Source: Streptomyces regalis
GTDB taxonomy: Bacteria; Actinomycetota; Actinomycetes; Streptomycetales; Streptomycetaceae
Length of the DNA stretch: 38,690 bases
Assembly (NCBI RefSeq): GCF_001509475.1
Contig: NZ_LLZG01000415.1
Span: 1 to 38,690, forward strand
Direction of reading: 5' to 3'
The notes under the pieces were generated by a model. That model worked only from the letters and a program-made list of their open reading frames with translations, was not told the origin of the DNA and did not search any database. Made by a program: the position numbers and the translations under genes. Of this stretch, positions 1-7,674 are shown in pieces. Numbering within the stretch: position 1 is the first letter of the stretch; each line of letters opens with the position of its first letter.

Positions 1-416
1 CCCCCACTCCCCCTCACACGCCCGCACCACGCACCCCAACACCGCAACGCCGCCCGCCTCCGCGCATCGCAGGTCGCCACCAGCCGAGGATGCTCGTGCC
101 GCCGATGCCCGTCGTAGAGCGCCCCCCGCAGCGCCCCCTCCCGATACCGCAGCGACAAATACACCTCGTGCCCCGGCGTGAACCGGCAAGCACAGGCGGC
201 GAGTTCCCCCACCACCTGCACCACCGCATCTGCCATGTCCTCCAGCCCATGCCCTTGAAGCACGGCCCGCGTAGCGACCCGCGCGATCCGCGAGCTGACC
301 GGACCGGCGGGCAGGGGGAGGCTGTAGGTGAGCGTGTCGGGCGAGGGCGGCGCGCTGAACGTCTCCTCGGTGAATACGGGACAGGTCGAGACGACCCCGA
401 GTACGGACACGGACAT
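1..416 (-). CDS. HATPase-fold regulatory protein, 3' end beyond the window
   Basis: The gene starts with ATG at 416, preceded by GGGAG at good spacing, and stays open for 138 codons to the window edge, so its C-terminus is missing. The protein begins MSVSVLGVVSTCPVF. It carries a segment like the RsbW/anti-sigma-type ATP-binding proteins that commonly sit beside XRE/DUF397 pairs in Streptomyces: VVQVVGELAACACRFTPG stands where those proteins usually have ELVTNAV, and ALYDGH stands where they have the D-x-G box. The N-box asparagine is therefore not visible and the ATP site looks degenerate. It is divergent from the XRE gene at 701. Its role as a partner or antagonist of that regulator is inferred from context only. 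The fold call is moderate, because the similarity is to a divergent family and the C-terminal half cannot be seen. Confidence 0.6.
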   Translation of the reverse strand, partial: MSVSVLGVVSTCPVFTEETFSAPPSPDTLTYSLPLPAGPVSSRIARVATRAVLQGHGLEDMADAVVQVVGELAACACRFTPGHEVYLSLRYREGALRGALYDGHRRHEHPRLVATCDARRRAALRCWGAWCGRVRGSG

Positions 417-700
417 GTGCAACTCCCTTGATGACTACGGACATTCGACGACGAGCCGACGCCCCGACCGGTGGTGGCCTGTCTCCCTGGGCACGGGCCC
501 ACCCCTCCCAGGGAAGGAGTACGCGGGCAGGCTCGCGCGATGCGCTTCCAACGGCGTCGGGCCGTAAGCGGCTCGTGACTGACTGTAGGGCCCAACAGGG
601 AACGTGTGCCACTTACTCCTTCACATTGCCTACCTCGCATTGGACCCTCGCGACGCACTCAGTGCAGACTGACCCCGACCGACCATGAGAAAGGGCACCG
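417..700. promoter_or_regulatory. Divergent intergenic region between the HATPase-like and XRE genes
   Basis: This 284-base stretch lies between two divergent genes and must hold both promoters. I see no clear sigma-70-type pair with good spacing. The XRE start at 701 has AAAGGG a few bases upstream, and the minus-strand start at 416 has GGGAG. No RNA gene or convincing small reading frame was found. Confidence 0.4.
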
Positions 701-1552
701 ATGCCGACACGGCCCGCGCCAACGGAACGTCAGAAGCGCCTGGGCGCTGAGCTGCGCAGGATGCGCCTTGCTGCCGGGCAGACCACGGAGTACGCCGCCG
801 GGCTGCTGGGGCTGGACCGCACGAAGGTGTCCAACATGGAGTCGGGCGTCCGGGCCACCTCGCCGGAGCGAATCCGGATACTCGCCAGCAACTACGAGTG
901 CGCGGACGAACGGTACGTCGAAGCGCTGGTCGCCATGGCCGACGTACGCAAGCGGGGCTGGTGGCAGCAGTACCGGGGAAGTCTCCCCCAAGGGCTTCTG
1001 GATGTCGCCGAGTTGGAGTGGTTCGCCACCCAGCTGCGGAGCTACCAGAGCGTGCACGTGCCGGGACTGCTGCAACTCGGCGAATACGCCCGTGCCATCT
1101 TCGCCGCCGCGCTTCCGCCCCTGCCCGACTCGGAGGTCGAACTCCGCGTCGTACAGCGCCTGCGGCGTCAGCAGGTCCTGGACCGCGGGGACCCCGTCGA
1201 GTACGTGGCGTACGTCCACGAGTGGGCCCTGCGGATGCAGTTCGGCGGGCGTCGCGCCATGCGCGAGCAGCTACAGCACCTCTGCCAGGCCTCCGAGCGC
1301 GACAAGGTCGAGCTGCGCGTACTCCCCGTCGAAGCCGGCGCCTTCCCCGGCGCCGGGCACGCCGTGCTCTACGCCCACGGCCCGGTCCCCCGACTCGACA
1401 CAGTGCAGCTGGACTCGGCCCACGGCGGCGAGTTCACTCACTCCGAGGCCCAACTTGCCAAGTACCAGGCCCACATGGACTGGTGGCAGACCCACACACT
1501 CGACCCCAAGGACTCACGCGACCTCATCCACTCCATCGCCCGACAGCTCTGA
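701..1552 (+). CDS. XRE-family regulator with DUF5753 (WhiJ/Scr1-like)
   Basis: This 283-residue protein has an N-terminal helix-turn-helix at about residues 10-65 (KRLGAELRRMRLAAGQTTEY followed by a TKVSNMESG recognition segment). The remaining residues match the DUF5753 domain of Streptomyces XRE regulators: a WWQQYRG motif, FATQLRSYQSVHVPGLLQ, and an AHGGEFTHSEAQLAKY segment near the C-terminus. It is a DNA-binding regulator of the WhiJ type. Such proteins are typically paired with a small DUF397 protein, as here, where one starts 16 bases after its stop. The ATG at 701 has AAAGGG upstream. A HATPase-like gene is divergent upstream, which completes a common actinobacterial triad. Target genes cannot be read from the sequence. 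Confidence 0.9.
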   Translation: MPTRPAPTERQKRLGAELRRMRLAAGQTTEYAAGLLGLDRTKVSNMESGVRATSPERIRILASNYECADERYVEALVAMADVRKRGWWQQYRGSLPQGLLDVAELEWFATQLRSYQSVHVPGLLQLGEYARAIFAAALPPLPDSEVELRVVQRLRRQQVLDRGDPVEYVAYVHEWALRMQFGGRRAMREQLQHLCQASERDKVELRVLPVEAGAFPGAGHAVLYAHGPVPRLDTVQLDSAHGGEFTHSEAQLAKYQAHMDWWQTHTLDPKDSRDLIHSIARQL

Positions 1553-1568
1553 CCCCCGAGAGGACCCC

Positions 1569-1760
1569 ATGCCCGAGATCACCTGGGAAGACCCCTTCTG
1601 CGCCGAAGGCAACAACTGCTTCCGCATAGGCACCGATCCCCACGGCAACGCCTATATCGCCATCGCCGGCCAGGAAGACCACTACCTCACCGACACCCGA
1701 GAAGCCCTCCGCACTCTCATCCGCGACATCAAGTCCGGCAAAGCCGACCACCTCCTGTAG
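1569..1760 (+). CDS. DUF397-type small protein
   Basis: This 63-residue protein starts MPEITWEDPFCAEGNNCFRI and ends REALRTLIRDIKSGKADHLL. The W near the N-terminus, the G-NNC-F core and the C-terminal helix ending in K-x-G-x-x-D are the usual layout of DUF397 proteins that accompany DUF5753/XRE regulators. It begins 16 bases after the XRE stop and is almost certainly cotranscribed with it. GAGAGGACCCC just upstream can serve as ribosome binding site. Family members are thought to modulate the paired regulator, but the mechanism is not settled. The divergence from the DUF397 consensus (no S-x-G-x-x-x-C-V-E) makes the family call good rather than certain. Confidence 0.75.
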   Translation: MPEITWEDPFCAEGNNCFRIGTDPHGNAYIAIAGQEDHYLTDTREALRTLIRDIKSGKADHLL

Positions 1761-1807
1761 CCGAAGCCGCCATCGCCAACGCCACCGCCCGATCGGCCGC
1801 ACACACA

Positions 1808-1837
1808 TTGACCTGACTAGACCACACGACCTACGTT
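1808..1837 (+). promoter_or_regulatory. Predicted promoter of the sugar ABC operon
   Basis: A -35 hexamer TTGACC at 1808-1813 and a -10 hexamer TACGTT at 1832-1837 are separated by 18 bases, a good fit to the principal sigma-factor consensus. The start codon follows 55 bases after the -10. A dyad-like stretch with CTAGACCAC lies in the spacer (see findings), so a repressor there would block the polymerase. Confidence 0.6.
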
Positions 1838-1892
1838 CACCGGGCAGCCATCCCCGCGCCACAACGACGTGCGCCCGCAGGAGGTCATGCCC

Positions 1893-3278
1893 GTGCGCCC
1901 CACCGCCGCCCTCCCCACACTCCTCGCCCTCACCCTCGCCGCTGCAGGCACCCTCACCGCCTGCGGCACCGGCTCCGGCAGCGACCCCGACACCATCAAG
2001 GTCTCCTTCAAACAGTCCACGGACAACTCCATCAAGGTGATGGACACCTACCTCGCGGACATCAAGAAGCAGTTCGAGAAGGCAAACCCCGGCAAGAAGG
2101 TCGAGTTCGTCCCCATCAAGGCCCCGGACTCGGAGTACTACACCAAGCTCCAGCAGATGCTCCGCTCCCCCAAGACCGCCCCCGACCTGGTCTACGAGGA
2201 CACCTTCCTCATCAACTCGGACATCACCAGCGGGTACTTGGAACCCCTCGACCGCTACCTCGCCAAGTGGCAGGACTGGAACCAGTTCATCGACACGGCC
2301 AAGGAAGCCGCCAAGGGCGAGGACGGCAAGACGTACGGCATCCCGGACGGCACCGACACCCGGGGCCTGTGGTTCAGCAAGGACATCTTCAAGAAGGCGG
2401 GCCTGCCCACCGACTGGCAGCCGAAGACCTGGAACGACGTCCTCGACGCGGCCCGCACCATCAAACAAAAGGCCCCCGACGTCATTCCCCTCAACGTCTA
2501 CACGGGCAAGCCCGTCGGCGAAGCCGCCACCATGCAGACCTTCGAGATGCTGCTCTACGGCACGGATGGCACGGGTACGAGCGACGGCACGTCGGACCCC
2601 CTGTACGACAAGTCCGCCAAGAAGTGGGTCGCCGGCAGCCAGGCCTTCAAGGACTCCCTCGCCTTCGTCGAGACCGTCTACAAGGAAAAGCTCGGCCCGG
2701 ACGTCTCCGACGCCCTCGACCCCAACGTCATGACCCGCGTCCGCGGCGAGTGGCTCCCGCAGGGCAAACTCGCCATCGCTCTCGACGGCTCCTGGCTCCC
2801 GCAGGACTGGCTCCCCGGCAGCGGCCACGAATGGCCCGAGTGGTCCGACGAGCTCGGCCTCGCCGCCATGCCCACCCAGAACGGCCGGGCACCCGGCAAG
2901 GTGAGCATGTCCGGCGGCTGGACCTGGTCCATCCCGGCCAAGGCGGGCAACCCCGACCTGGCCTTCGAGTTCATCAAGACGATGCAGACGAAGGCGAACG
3001 CCCAGAAGTGGTACGTCGCCAACTCCGGCATCGCGGTACGGCAGGACGTCGCGGACGACCCGGCCTACGTCGACGCCCAACCCGGCATCAAGTTCTTCAC
3101 GGACCTCGTGGCCAGCACCCACTACCGCCCCGCCTATCCGGCGTACCCGAAGGTCTCCACTGCCGTCCAGGAGGCGATGGAGGGCGTGACGACGGGTGAC
3201 ATGTCGGTGGACGAGGCGGCGAAGGGCTACGACGAGGAGCTGAAGTCGGCAACGGACGACCAGGTGATCGAGAAATGA
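1893..3278 (+). CDS. Extracellular sugar-binding lipoprotein of an ABC importer
   Basis: This 461-residue family 1 solute-binding protein (MalE/UgpB-like) should capture an oligosaccharide or sugar at the outer membrane face. The N-terminus is a lipoprotein signal: a hydrophobic stretch LPTLLALTLAAAG followed by the lipobox LTAC, with Cys24 as the lipidation site. Ser/Gly/Asp-rich residues follow. The mature part has typical family features: VSFKQSTDNS near the start, LVYEDTFLINSD, and KVSMSGGWTWSIPAKAGNPD in the hinge region. The start is set at GTG 1893 because AGGAGG (1879-1884) is 8 bases upstream. An ATG at 1887 would be only 2 bases from that site. Two permease genes follow at once. No ATPase gene is in the operon, as is usual where a shared MsiK-type ATPase serves many importers. 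The substrate is unknown. Confidence 0.92.
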   Translation: MRPTAALPTLLALTLAAAGTLTACGTGSGSDPDTIKVSFKQSTDNSIKVMDTYLADIKKQFEKANPGKKVEFVPIKAPDSEYYTKLQQMLRSPKTAPDLVYEDTFLINSDITSGYLEPLDRYLAKWQDWNQFIDTAKEAAKGEDGKTYGIPDGTDTRGLWFSKDIFKKAGLPTDWQPKTWNDVLDAARTIKQKAPDVIPLNVYTGKPVGEAATMQTFEMLLYGTDGTGTSDGTSDPLYDKSAKKWVAGSQAFKDSLAFVETVYKEKLGPDVSDALDPNVMTRVRGEWLPQGKLAIALDGSWLPQDWLPGSGHEWPEWSDELGLAAMPTQNGRAPGKVSMSGGWTWSIPAKAGNPDLAFEFIKTMQTKANAQKWYVANSGIAVRQDVADDPAYVDAQPGIKFFTDLVASTHYRPAYPAYPKVSTAVQEAMEGVTTGDMSVDEAAKGYDEELKSATDDQVIEK

Positions 3279-3288
3279 CCGCCCGCCG

Positions 3289-4152
3289 ATGAGGTACGCC
3301 CGGTCCCTCACCCGCACCCTCCCCGTCACCCCCGCCGTCGTCCTCCTGCTCCTCTTCCTCGCCGGCCCCATCGCCTACTGCGCCTACATCGCCTTCACCG
3401 ACCTCCAGCTCACCGGACAGGCCGAGGACTCGTTCGTCGGCTTCGACAACTTCCGTACGGCGTTCGGTGACGAGGCGTTCCTCAACGCGGTCTGGCTCAC
3501 CCTCGTCTTCACCGTCATCTCCGCGCTGCTCGGCCAGAACACCCTGGGCCTGGCCCTGGCCGCCCTGATGCAGCGCGCGTCGAAGCCCGTACGGACCCTG
3601 GTCGGCGGCATCGTCATCACGGCGTGGGTCCTGCCCGAGGTCGTCGCCGGCTTCCTCCTCTACGCTTTCTTCCGTCGCGAGGGCACCCTGAACGCCATCC
3701 TGGAATGGCTCCGACTCCCCACCCAGAACTGGCTGTTCACCCTTCCGATCCTGGCGGTGTCCTTCGCGAACGTATGGCGGGGTACGGCCTTCTCGATGCT
3801 GGTCTACTCTGCGGCGCTGAACGAGATCCCGCAGGAGATCACGGAGGCCGCGGAGGTCGACGGCGCCGGCGGCTGGCGCCGTATGTGGCACATCACGCTC
3901 CCGATGATCCGCCGTTCCATCGGCACGAACCTCATGCTCATCACCCTGCAGACCCTGTCCGTCTTCGGTCTGATCTGGGTGATGACGAGGGGCGGCCCGG
4001 GCGGCAGAAGCCAGACGCTCCCGCTCTTCATGTACGAGGAGGCGTTCCAGAAGAGCATGATCGGCTACGGCACGGCGGTCGCCCTGCTGCTCCTGGTGGT
4101 GGGGGCGCTGTTCTCGGTGGTCTACCTGCGTCTGCTGCGAACGGAGGTCTGA
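3289..4152 (+). CDS. Carbohydrate ABC transporter permease, MalF type
   Basis: This 287-residue inner-membrane permease has six hydrophobic segments, the first at about residues 14-34 (VVLLLLFLAGPIAYCAYIAF). The cytoplasmic EAA loop reads EAAEVDGAGGWRRMWHITLP, the ATPase-docking motif of binding-protein-dependent permeases. It starts 10 bases after the lipoprotein stop and is followed 5 bases later by the second permease, so the three genes form one transcript. No clear Shine-Dalgarno precedes the start, which suggests translational coupling to the upstream gene. The family assignment is secure. Substrate specificity cannot be told from a permease sequence. Confidence 0.93.
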   Translation: MRYARSLTRTLPVTPAVVLLLLFLAGPIAYCAYIAFTDLQLTGQAEDSFVGFDNFRTAFGDEAFLNAVWLTLVFTVISALLGQNTLGLALAALMQRASKPVRTLVGGIVITAWVLPEVVAGFLLYAFFRREGTLNAILEWLRLPTQNWLFTLPILAVSFANVWRGTAFSMLVYSAALNEIPQEITEAAEVDGAGGWRRMWHITLPMIRRSIGTNLMLITLQTLSVFGLIWVMTRGGPGGRSQTLPLFMYEEAFQKSMIGYGTAVALLLLVVGALFSVVYLRLLRTEV

Positions 4153-4157
4153 CACCC

Positions 4158-5027
4158 ATGCCCCGCACGCCCATGCCCCGCAGGCTCTCGCCCCGCACGC
4201 CCTCGTCCCGCAGGACCACCCGCCGTCTGGCCGCCGACGCCGGCCTCCTGGCAGTGGCCGCGGCCTTCGTGCTCCCGCTCGCGTGGGTGATCCTCTCCTC
4301 GCTGGACACGAACGCGAACCTCCAGGTGAAGCTCCCCGACGGGGTGACCCTGGACAACTTCGACGCGGTCCTGACCCCGGACATCACCTTCACCCCGCTG
4401 CTGAACAGCCTGCTCCTGTGCGGCGGCGGGACGGCTCTGACGGTGGCGTGCGCGGCGCTGGCCGCCTACCCGCTGTCGCGGTTCCGGTCACGCTTCAACC
4501 GCCCGTTCCTCCTCACGATCCTCTTCGCGACGAGCCTGCCCATCACGGCGATCATGGTCCCGGTGTACGCCCTGTTCGTGCAGGTGAACCTGATCGACAC
4601 CATGCAGGGGACGATCTTCTTCTTCGCCGCCTCTCAACTGCCGTTCTCCATCTGGCTGATGAAGAACTTCATGGACGGCGTGCCGAAGGAGCTGGAGGAG
4701 GCGGCCTGGACGGACGGCGCGTCGTCGCTCCAGTCGCTGATGCGGGTCGTGCTGCCGCTGATGGGGCCGGGGGTGGCGGTGGTGACGGTGTTCTCGTTCG
4801 TGATGATGTGGGGGAACTTCTTTGTGCCGTTCATGCTGCTGCTCACGCCGGATCAGATGCCTGCGGCTGTGAGCATCAATGAGTTCTTCGGGAATCGGGG
4901 GACTGTGGTTTATGGGCAGCTGGCCGCGTTTTCGATCATTTACTCGACGCCGGTGATTTTGCTTTATGTGCTGGTGGCGAGGCGCTTGGGTGGGGGGTTT
5001 GCGTTGGGCGGGGCGGTCAAGGGGTGA
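4158..5027 (+). CDS. Carbohydrate ABC transporter permease, MalG type
   Basis: This 289-residue permease pairs with the preceding MalF-type protein. The N-terminus is an Arg/Pro-rich cytoplasmic tail with imperfect repeats (MPRTPMPRRLSPRTP), followed by six membrane segments, the first around LLAVAAAFVLPLAWVILSSL. The EAA motif is LEEAAWTDGASSLQSLMRVV. The ATG at 4158 follows the upstream stop by 5 bases. The MPMP repeat means that a second in-frame ATG a few codons downstream could also be used. The last 50 codons use more T at third positions than the rest of the operon, a mild local drop in GC. No terminator hairpin is obvious after the stop. Confidence 0.92.
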   Translation: MPRTPMPRRLSPRTPSSRRTTRRLAADAGLLAVAAAFVLPLAWVILSSLDTNANLQVKLPDGVTLDNFDAVLTPDITFTPLLNSLLLCGGGTALTVACAALAAYPLSRFRSRFNRPFLLTILFATSLPITAIMVPVYALFVQVNLIDTMQGTIFFFAASQLPFSIWLMKNFMDGVPKELEEAAWTDGASSLQSLMRVVLPLMGPGVAVVTVFSFVMMWGNFFVPFMLLLTPDQMPAAVSINEFFGNRGTVVYGQLAAFSIIYSTPVILLYVLVARRLGGGFALGGAVKG

Positions 5028-5417
5028 GCCGGTCGGCGGGGGGAGCAGAGCAGAGCGTCGGGATTGAGCCGCGTAGGCACACCGTCCAGCGACCGATGCA
5101 CCGTCGACCGTGTCGCACCCGATTTCGACAGCCGCCCGCACAGCCGAACCCCGCGACGTTTCCGGCAACACCCGCCCCCGCAATCCACAACAAGATCGGC
5201 ACCGCACGACCCGCGCGAATATGCCCACTGAGCTTGCCATTCATCAAATGCCACCATCCGCCATCGCCGTCGTCGGGCCACCTCGGGATCGCCCACGGCA
5301 CCATCCCGCCCGTCACACGAGCGATCACCACCCAGCGACGAACCCGCCAGTAGCCGTAGCTTCCTACAATCCGTGATCCTGGCTGAACAGACCGTAGTCA
5401 CCCCACCCGGCCCGGCC
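5028..5417. other. Gene-free stretch after the ABC operon
   Basis: About 390 bases have lower GC than the neighbours and no convincing gene. Reading frames of about 88-104 codons exist on both strands but lack a family signature and typical third-position GC. One minus-strand frame (5017-5331) is Trp/Gly-rich with a hydrophobic run and might be a decayed small membrane protein, but I do not call it. The 3' end holds the promoter of the next gene. Confidence 0.4.
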
Positions 5418-5423
5418 TACGTT
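5418..5423 (+). promoter_or_regulatory. Predicted -10 element of a leaderless XRE transcript
   Basis: TACGTT fits the TANNNT -10 consensus and ends 7 bases before the GTG at 5431. That spacing is expected when transcription starts at the start codon. A weak -35 (TAGTCA, 5395-5400) lies 17 bases upstream. The same TACGTT hexamer serves the ABC promoter at 1832. Confidence 0.35.
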
Positions 5424-5430
5424 GTGCCCC

Positions 5431-6168
5431 GTGCGCCGACCCCCAGCCCAACCGAACCAGCCCTCCAACCGCTCGAGCCGCCGGAACCCACCCACTCCCC
5501 CCTTCAACGCCCCCGCCGCGCGTCGCCTGCGCGTCGCCCTCAACATGGGGCCCGAACACGTCGCCTACGGCATGCGGGCCTCGTACGGACTCGCCTACGT
5601 CACCGACGACCTCGTCGTCGCCTGGGAACGCGAGATCGCCTCCCCCAGCAGCAACGAGCTCACCGCGCTCGCGGGCGTGCTGTGGTGCTCGCCGAGCGAG
5701 CTGCTCGGCAAGCCGCGGACGCTGCGCGAACACCGCATCGCCCGCGGCCTGGCACCCGAGGACGTGGCCCGCACCGTCGGGCACGAGCTCGCCGCGTATC
5801 TCCGCATGGAGGAGAACGACGACTGGCACGGCACCGACCGTCAGTCCGCCGCCCTCGCGGATGCCCTCGGCCTGACGCTCCCGGACTTCATCACCGTCAC
5901 CGGCCGCGACGCGAAGCTCGGCGAGCTGCTGCGCAGTGCCGTGTCGACGCGCTGGCAGGCGTACGTACGGCCGGTCGGCAAGATGGTGCCCCTGGACCGG
6001 CGTCTGCTGGAGAACGCCCTCCAGGAGCTGCACCAGGACTACCAGGGGCAGATGACCGCCACGCTCAGCTGGGGCGGTGGCGGCAGTGAGTCCAGCGCGG
6101 CCGGCCGCGAGTTCCTGGACCGGATCGTGGAGCGCTTCTGGTCCCTGGTCCAGGGAACCGCGCGCTGA
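5431..6168 (+). CDS. Helix-turn-helix (XRE-like) regulator with two HTH segments
   Basis: The product is about 245 residues. After a Pro/Arg-rich, probably disordered N-terminus, it has two helix-turn-helix-like segments: one around MGPEHVAYGMRASYGLAYVT through VVAWEREIASPSSNELTALA, and a second at REHRIARGLAPEDVARTVGH through YLRMEENDDWHGTDRQ. The C-terminal third (VSTRWQAYVRPVGKMVPLDR and a Gly/Ser linker) has no family I recognise. The start is uncertain: TTG 5422, GTG 5431 or an internal ATG at 5545. I chose GTG 5431 because a -10-like TACGTT ends 7 bases upstream and there is no Shine-Dalgarno. It stands alone between the ABC operon and convergent pfkA. A tandem 15-bp repeat begins at its stop codon. 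Confidence 0.8.
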   Translation: MRRPPAQPNQPSNRSSRRNPPTPPFNAPAARRLRVALNMGPEHVAYGMRASYGLAYVTDDLVVAWEREIASPSSNELTALAGVLWCSPSELLGKPRTLREHRIARGLAPEDVARTVGHELAAYLRMEENDDWHGTDRQSAALADALGLTLPDFITVTGRDAKLGELLRSAVSTRWQAYVRPVGKMVPLDRRLLENALQELHQDYQGQMTATLSWGGGGSESSAAGREFLDRIVERFWSLVQGTAR

Positions 6169-6196
6169 AAGGCACGTATAAGAAAGGCACGTACAA
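6167..6196. repeat. Tandem 15-bp direct repeat at the XRE stop codon
   Basis: Two adjacent copies of GAAAGGCACGTAYAA (6167-6181 and 6182-6196) differ at one base. The repeat overlaps the TGA stop (6166-6168). A third partial unit, GAAGGG, follows. Confidence 0.8.
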
Positions 6197-6390
6197 GAAG
6201 GGAGGTACCGGAGAGTCGCCTCCCTTGGCAGTCACCCACGTCGCCGCTGCGGTGAACGCGTCATCAAGACACTCCGGGACCGGGACGGGACTCTGCTCAC
6301 CGAACCGTCGTACGGCGGCCCCGAGCGACCCCGGATGAGACACGCCCTGTGCGTGACCACGGCGGAAAGCCCGGACACCGCCCCGCGTGC

Positions 6391-6424
6391 GGTCCGCAAC
6401 TCACCCTTTGGTGACCTACGGACC
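6391..6424 (-). terminator. Hairpin terminator of pfkA
   Basis: A two-part stem (GGTCCG paired with CGGACC, then TCACC with GGTGA, loop CTTT, 4-base internal loops) begins 5 bases beyond the pfkA stop. There is no long T tract, which is common for Streptomyces terminators. It may also stop the convergent XRE transcript. Confidence 0.6.
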
Positions 6425-6429
6425 AAGTC

Positions 6430-7455
6430 TCAGAACACCGACTCCGCCTCGTCCATCCGGTCCTTCGGCACCGTCTTCAGCTCGGTCACCGCCTCCGCCA
6501 GCGGCACCATCACGATGTCGTTCCCGCGCAGCGCGGTCATCCTGCCGAACTCGCCCCGGTGCGCGGCCTCCACCGCGTGCCAGCCGAAGCGGGTGGCGAG
6601 GACGCGGTCGTACGCCGTGGGCACGCCGCCGCGCTGGACGTGGCCGAGGATGACCGGCTTGGCCTCCTTGCCGAGCCGGCGCTCCAGCTCGAACGCCAGC
6701 GCCGTGCCGATGCCCTGGAAGCGCTCGTGGCCGTACTGGTCGATCGCGCCCTTGCCGTAGTCCATGGTGCCCTCGGCGGGGTGGGCGCCCTCGGCGACGC
6801 AGATCACCGCGAACTTCTTGCCGCGCGCGAAGCGCTCCTCGACCATCTTCACGAGGTCGGCGGGGTCGAACGGGCGCTCCGGGAGACAGATGCCGTGCGC
6901 ACCCGCCGCCATGCCGGACTCCAGCGCGATCCAGCCCGCGTGGCGGCCCATGACCTCCACCACCATCACGCGCTGATGGGACTCCGCCGTCGTCTTCAGG
7001 CGGTCCATGGCCTCCGTGGCGACACCGACCGCCGTGTCGAAGCCGAACGTCCGGTCCGTCGACGAGATGTCGTTGTCGATCGTCTTCGGGACGCCCACCA
7101 CCGGCAGGCCCGCGTCCGACAGCATGCGCGCCGCCGTCAGGGTCCCCTCGCCGCCGATCGGGATCAGCGCGTCGATACCGAAGTCGCGCGCGATGTCGGG
7201 GGCGTTGTCACAGGCCTCGCGCAGGCGGTCGCGCTCCAGCCGCGACGAGCCCAGGATGGTGCCGCCGCGGGCGAGGATGCCGCTGACCGCCTCCAGGTCG
7301 AGGCTGCGGTAGTGGCCGTCCAGCAGGCCCGCGTATCCGTCCTCGAAGCCGATCACCTCGTCGCCGTACTGCGCGACGGCTCGGTGCACGACCGACCGGA
7401 TCACGGCGTTCAGGCCGGGGCAGTCGCCGCCTGCGGTGAGAACTCCGATACGCAT
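6430..7455 (-). CDS. pfkA: ATP-dependent 6-phosphofructokinase
   Basis: This 341-residue cytoplasmic enzyme phosphorylates fructose 6-phosphate to the 1,6-bisphosphate, the committed step of glycolysis. Motifs sit at classical PfkA positions: GGDCPGLNA at 9-17, GGEGT at 101-105, PKTIDND at 123-129 (catalytic Asp127) and MGRHAGW at 169-175. Gly104 indicates ATP as phosphoryl donor. Lys124, a residue of PPi-dependent enzymes, is also present, the combination known for actinomycete ATP-PFKs. The ATG at 7455 is preceded by AGGAG. The gene is divergent from pta-ackA and has a good promoter in between, which places glycolysis entry and acetate overflow back to back. The 6-bp/5-bp hairpin after the stop should end the transcript. 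Confidence 0.96.
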   Translation of the reverse strand: MRIGVLTAGGDCPGLNAVIRSVVHRAVAQYGDEVIGFEDGYAGLLDGHYRSLDLEAVSGILARGGTILGSSRLERDRLREACDNAPDIARDFGIDALIPIGGEGTLTAARMLSDAGLPVVGVPKTIDNDISSTDRTFGFDTAVGVATEAMDRLKTTAESHQRVMVVEVMGRHAGWIALESGMAAGAHGICLPERPFDPADLVKMVEERFARGKKFAVICVAEGAHPAEGTMDYGKGAIDQYGHERFQGIGTALAFELERRLGKEAKPVILGHVQRGGVPTAYDRVLATRFGWHAVEAAHRGEFGRMTALRGNDIVMVPLAEAVTELKTVPKDRMDEAESVF

Positions 7456-7546
7456 CGTGCTGTGTCTCCTGCTCGCTGTTGATACCGGTGAGCCAGTCCG
7501 ATTGTTTCACGTCCCCGAGGGGGCTGTCGCTTCCCTACCGGCGGGC

Positions 7547-7575
7547 GCCTTATCCACAGCCAAGGGTATTGTCAA
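7547..7575 (-). promoter_or_regulatory. Predicted pfkA promoter
   Basis: On the minus strand a perfect -35 TTGACA (7570-7575) and a -10-like TAAGGC (7547-7552) are 17 bases apart. This gives a leader of about 85 bases before the pfkA ATG. A DnaA-box-like TTATCCACA (plus strand 7550-7558) overlaps the -10 and spacer. Confidence 0.55.
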
Positions 7576-7674
7576 GAGGGTTTCGCTCACCTCACTGGGC
7601 GATTTTGCGCCCCAGCGACGAGCGACAGACAACGAACGACACACGACGGACGCCAGACGAAACGGAGAGCACGC

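Noticed and set aside
1524..3371. 615-codon minus-strand frame opposite the sugar-binding protein
   Set aside because: Val/Gly/Leu-rich antisense product. The plus strand encodes a clear lipoprotein.
5017..5331. Trp/Gly-rich 104-codon minus-strand frame
   Set aside because: It overlaps the end of the permease gene and has no ribosome site and no family. It is kept only as an uncertain note on the gene-free stretch.
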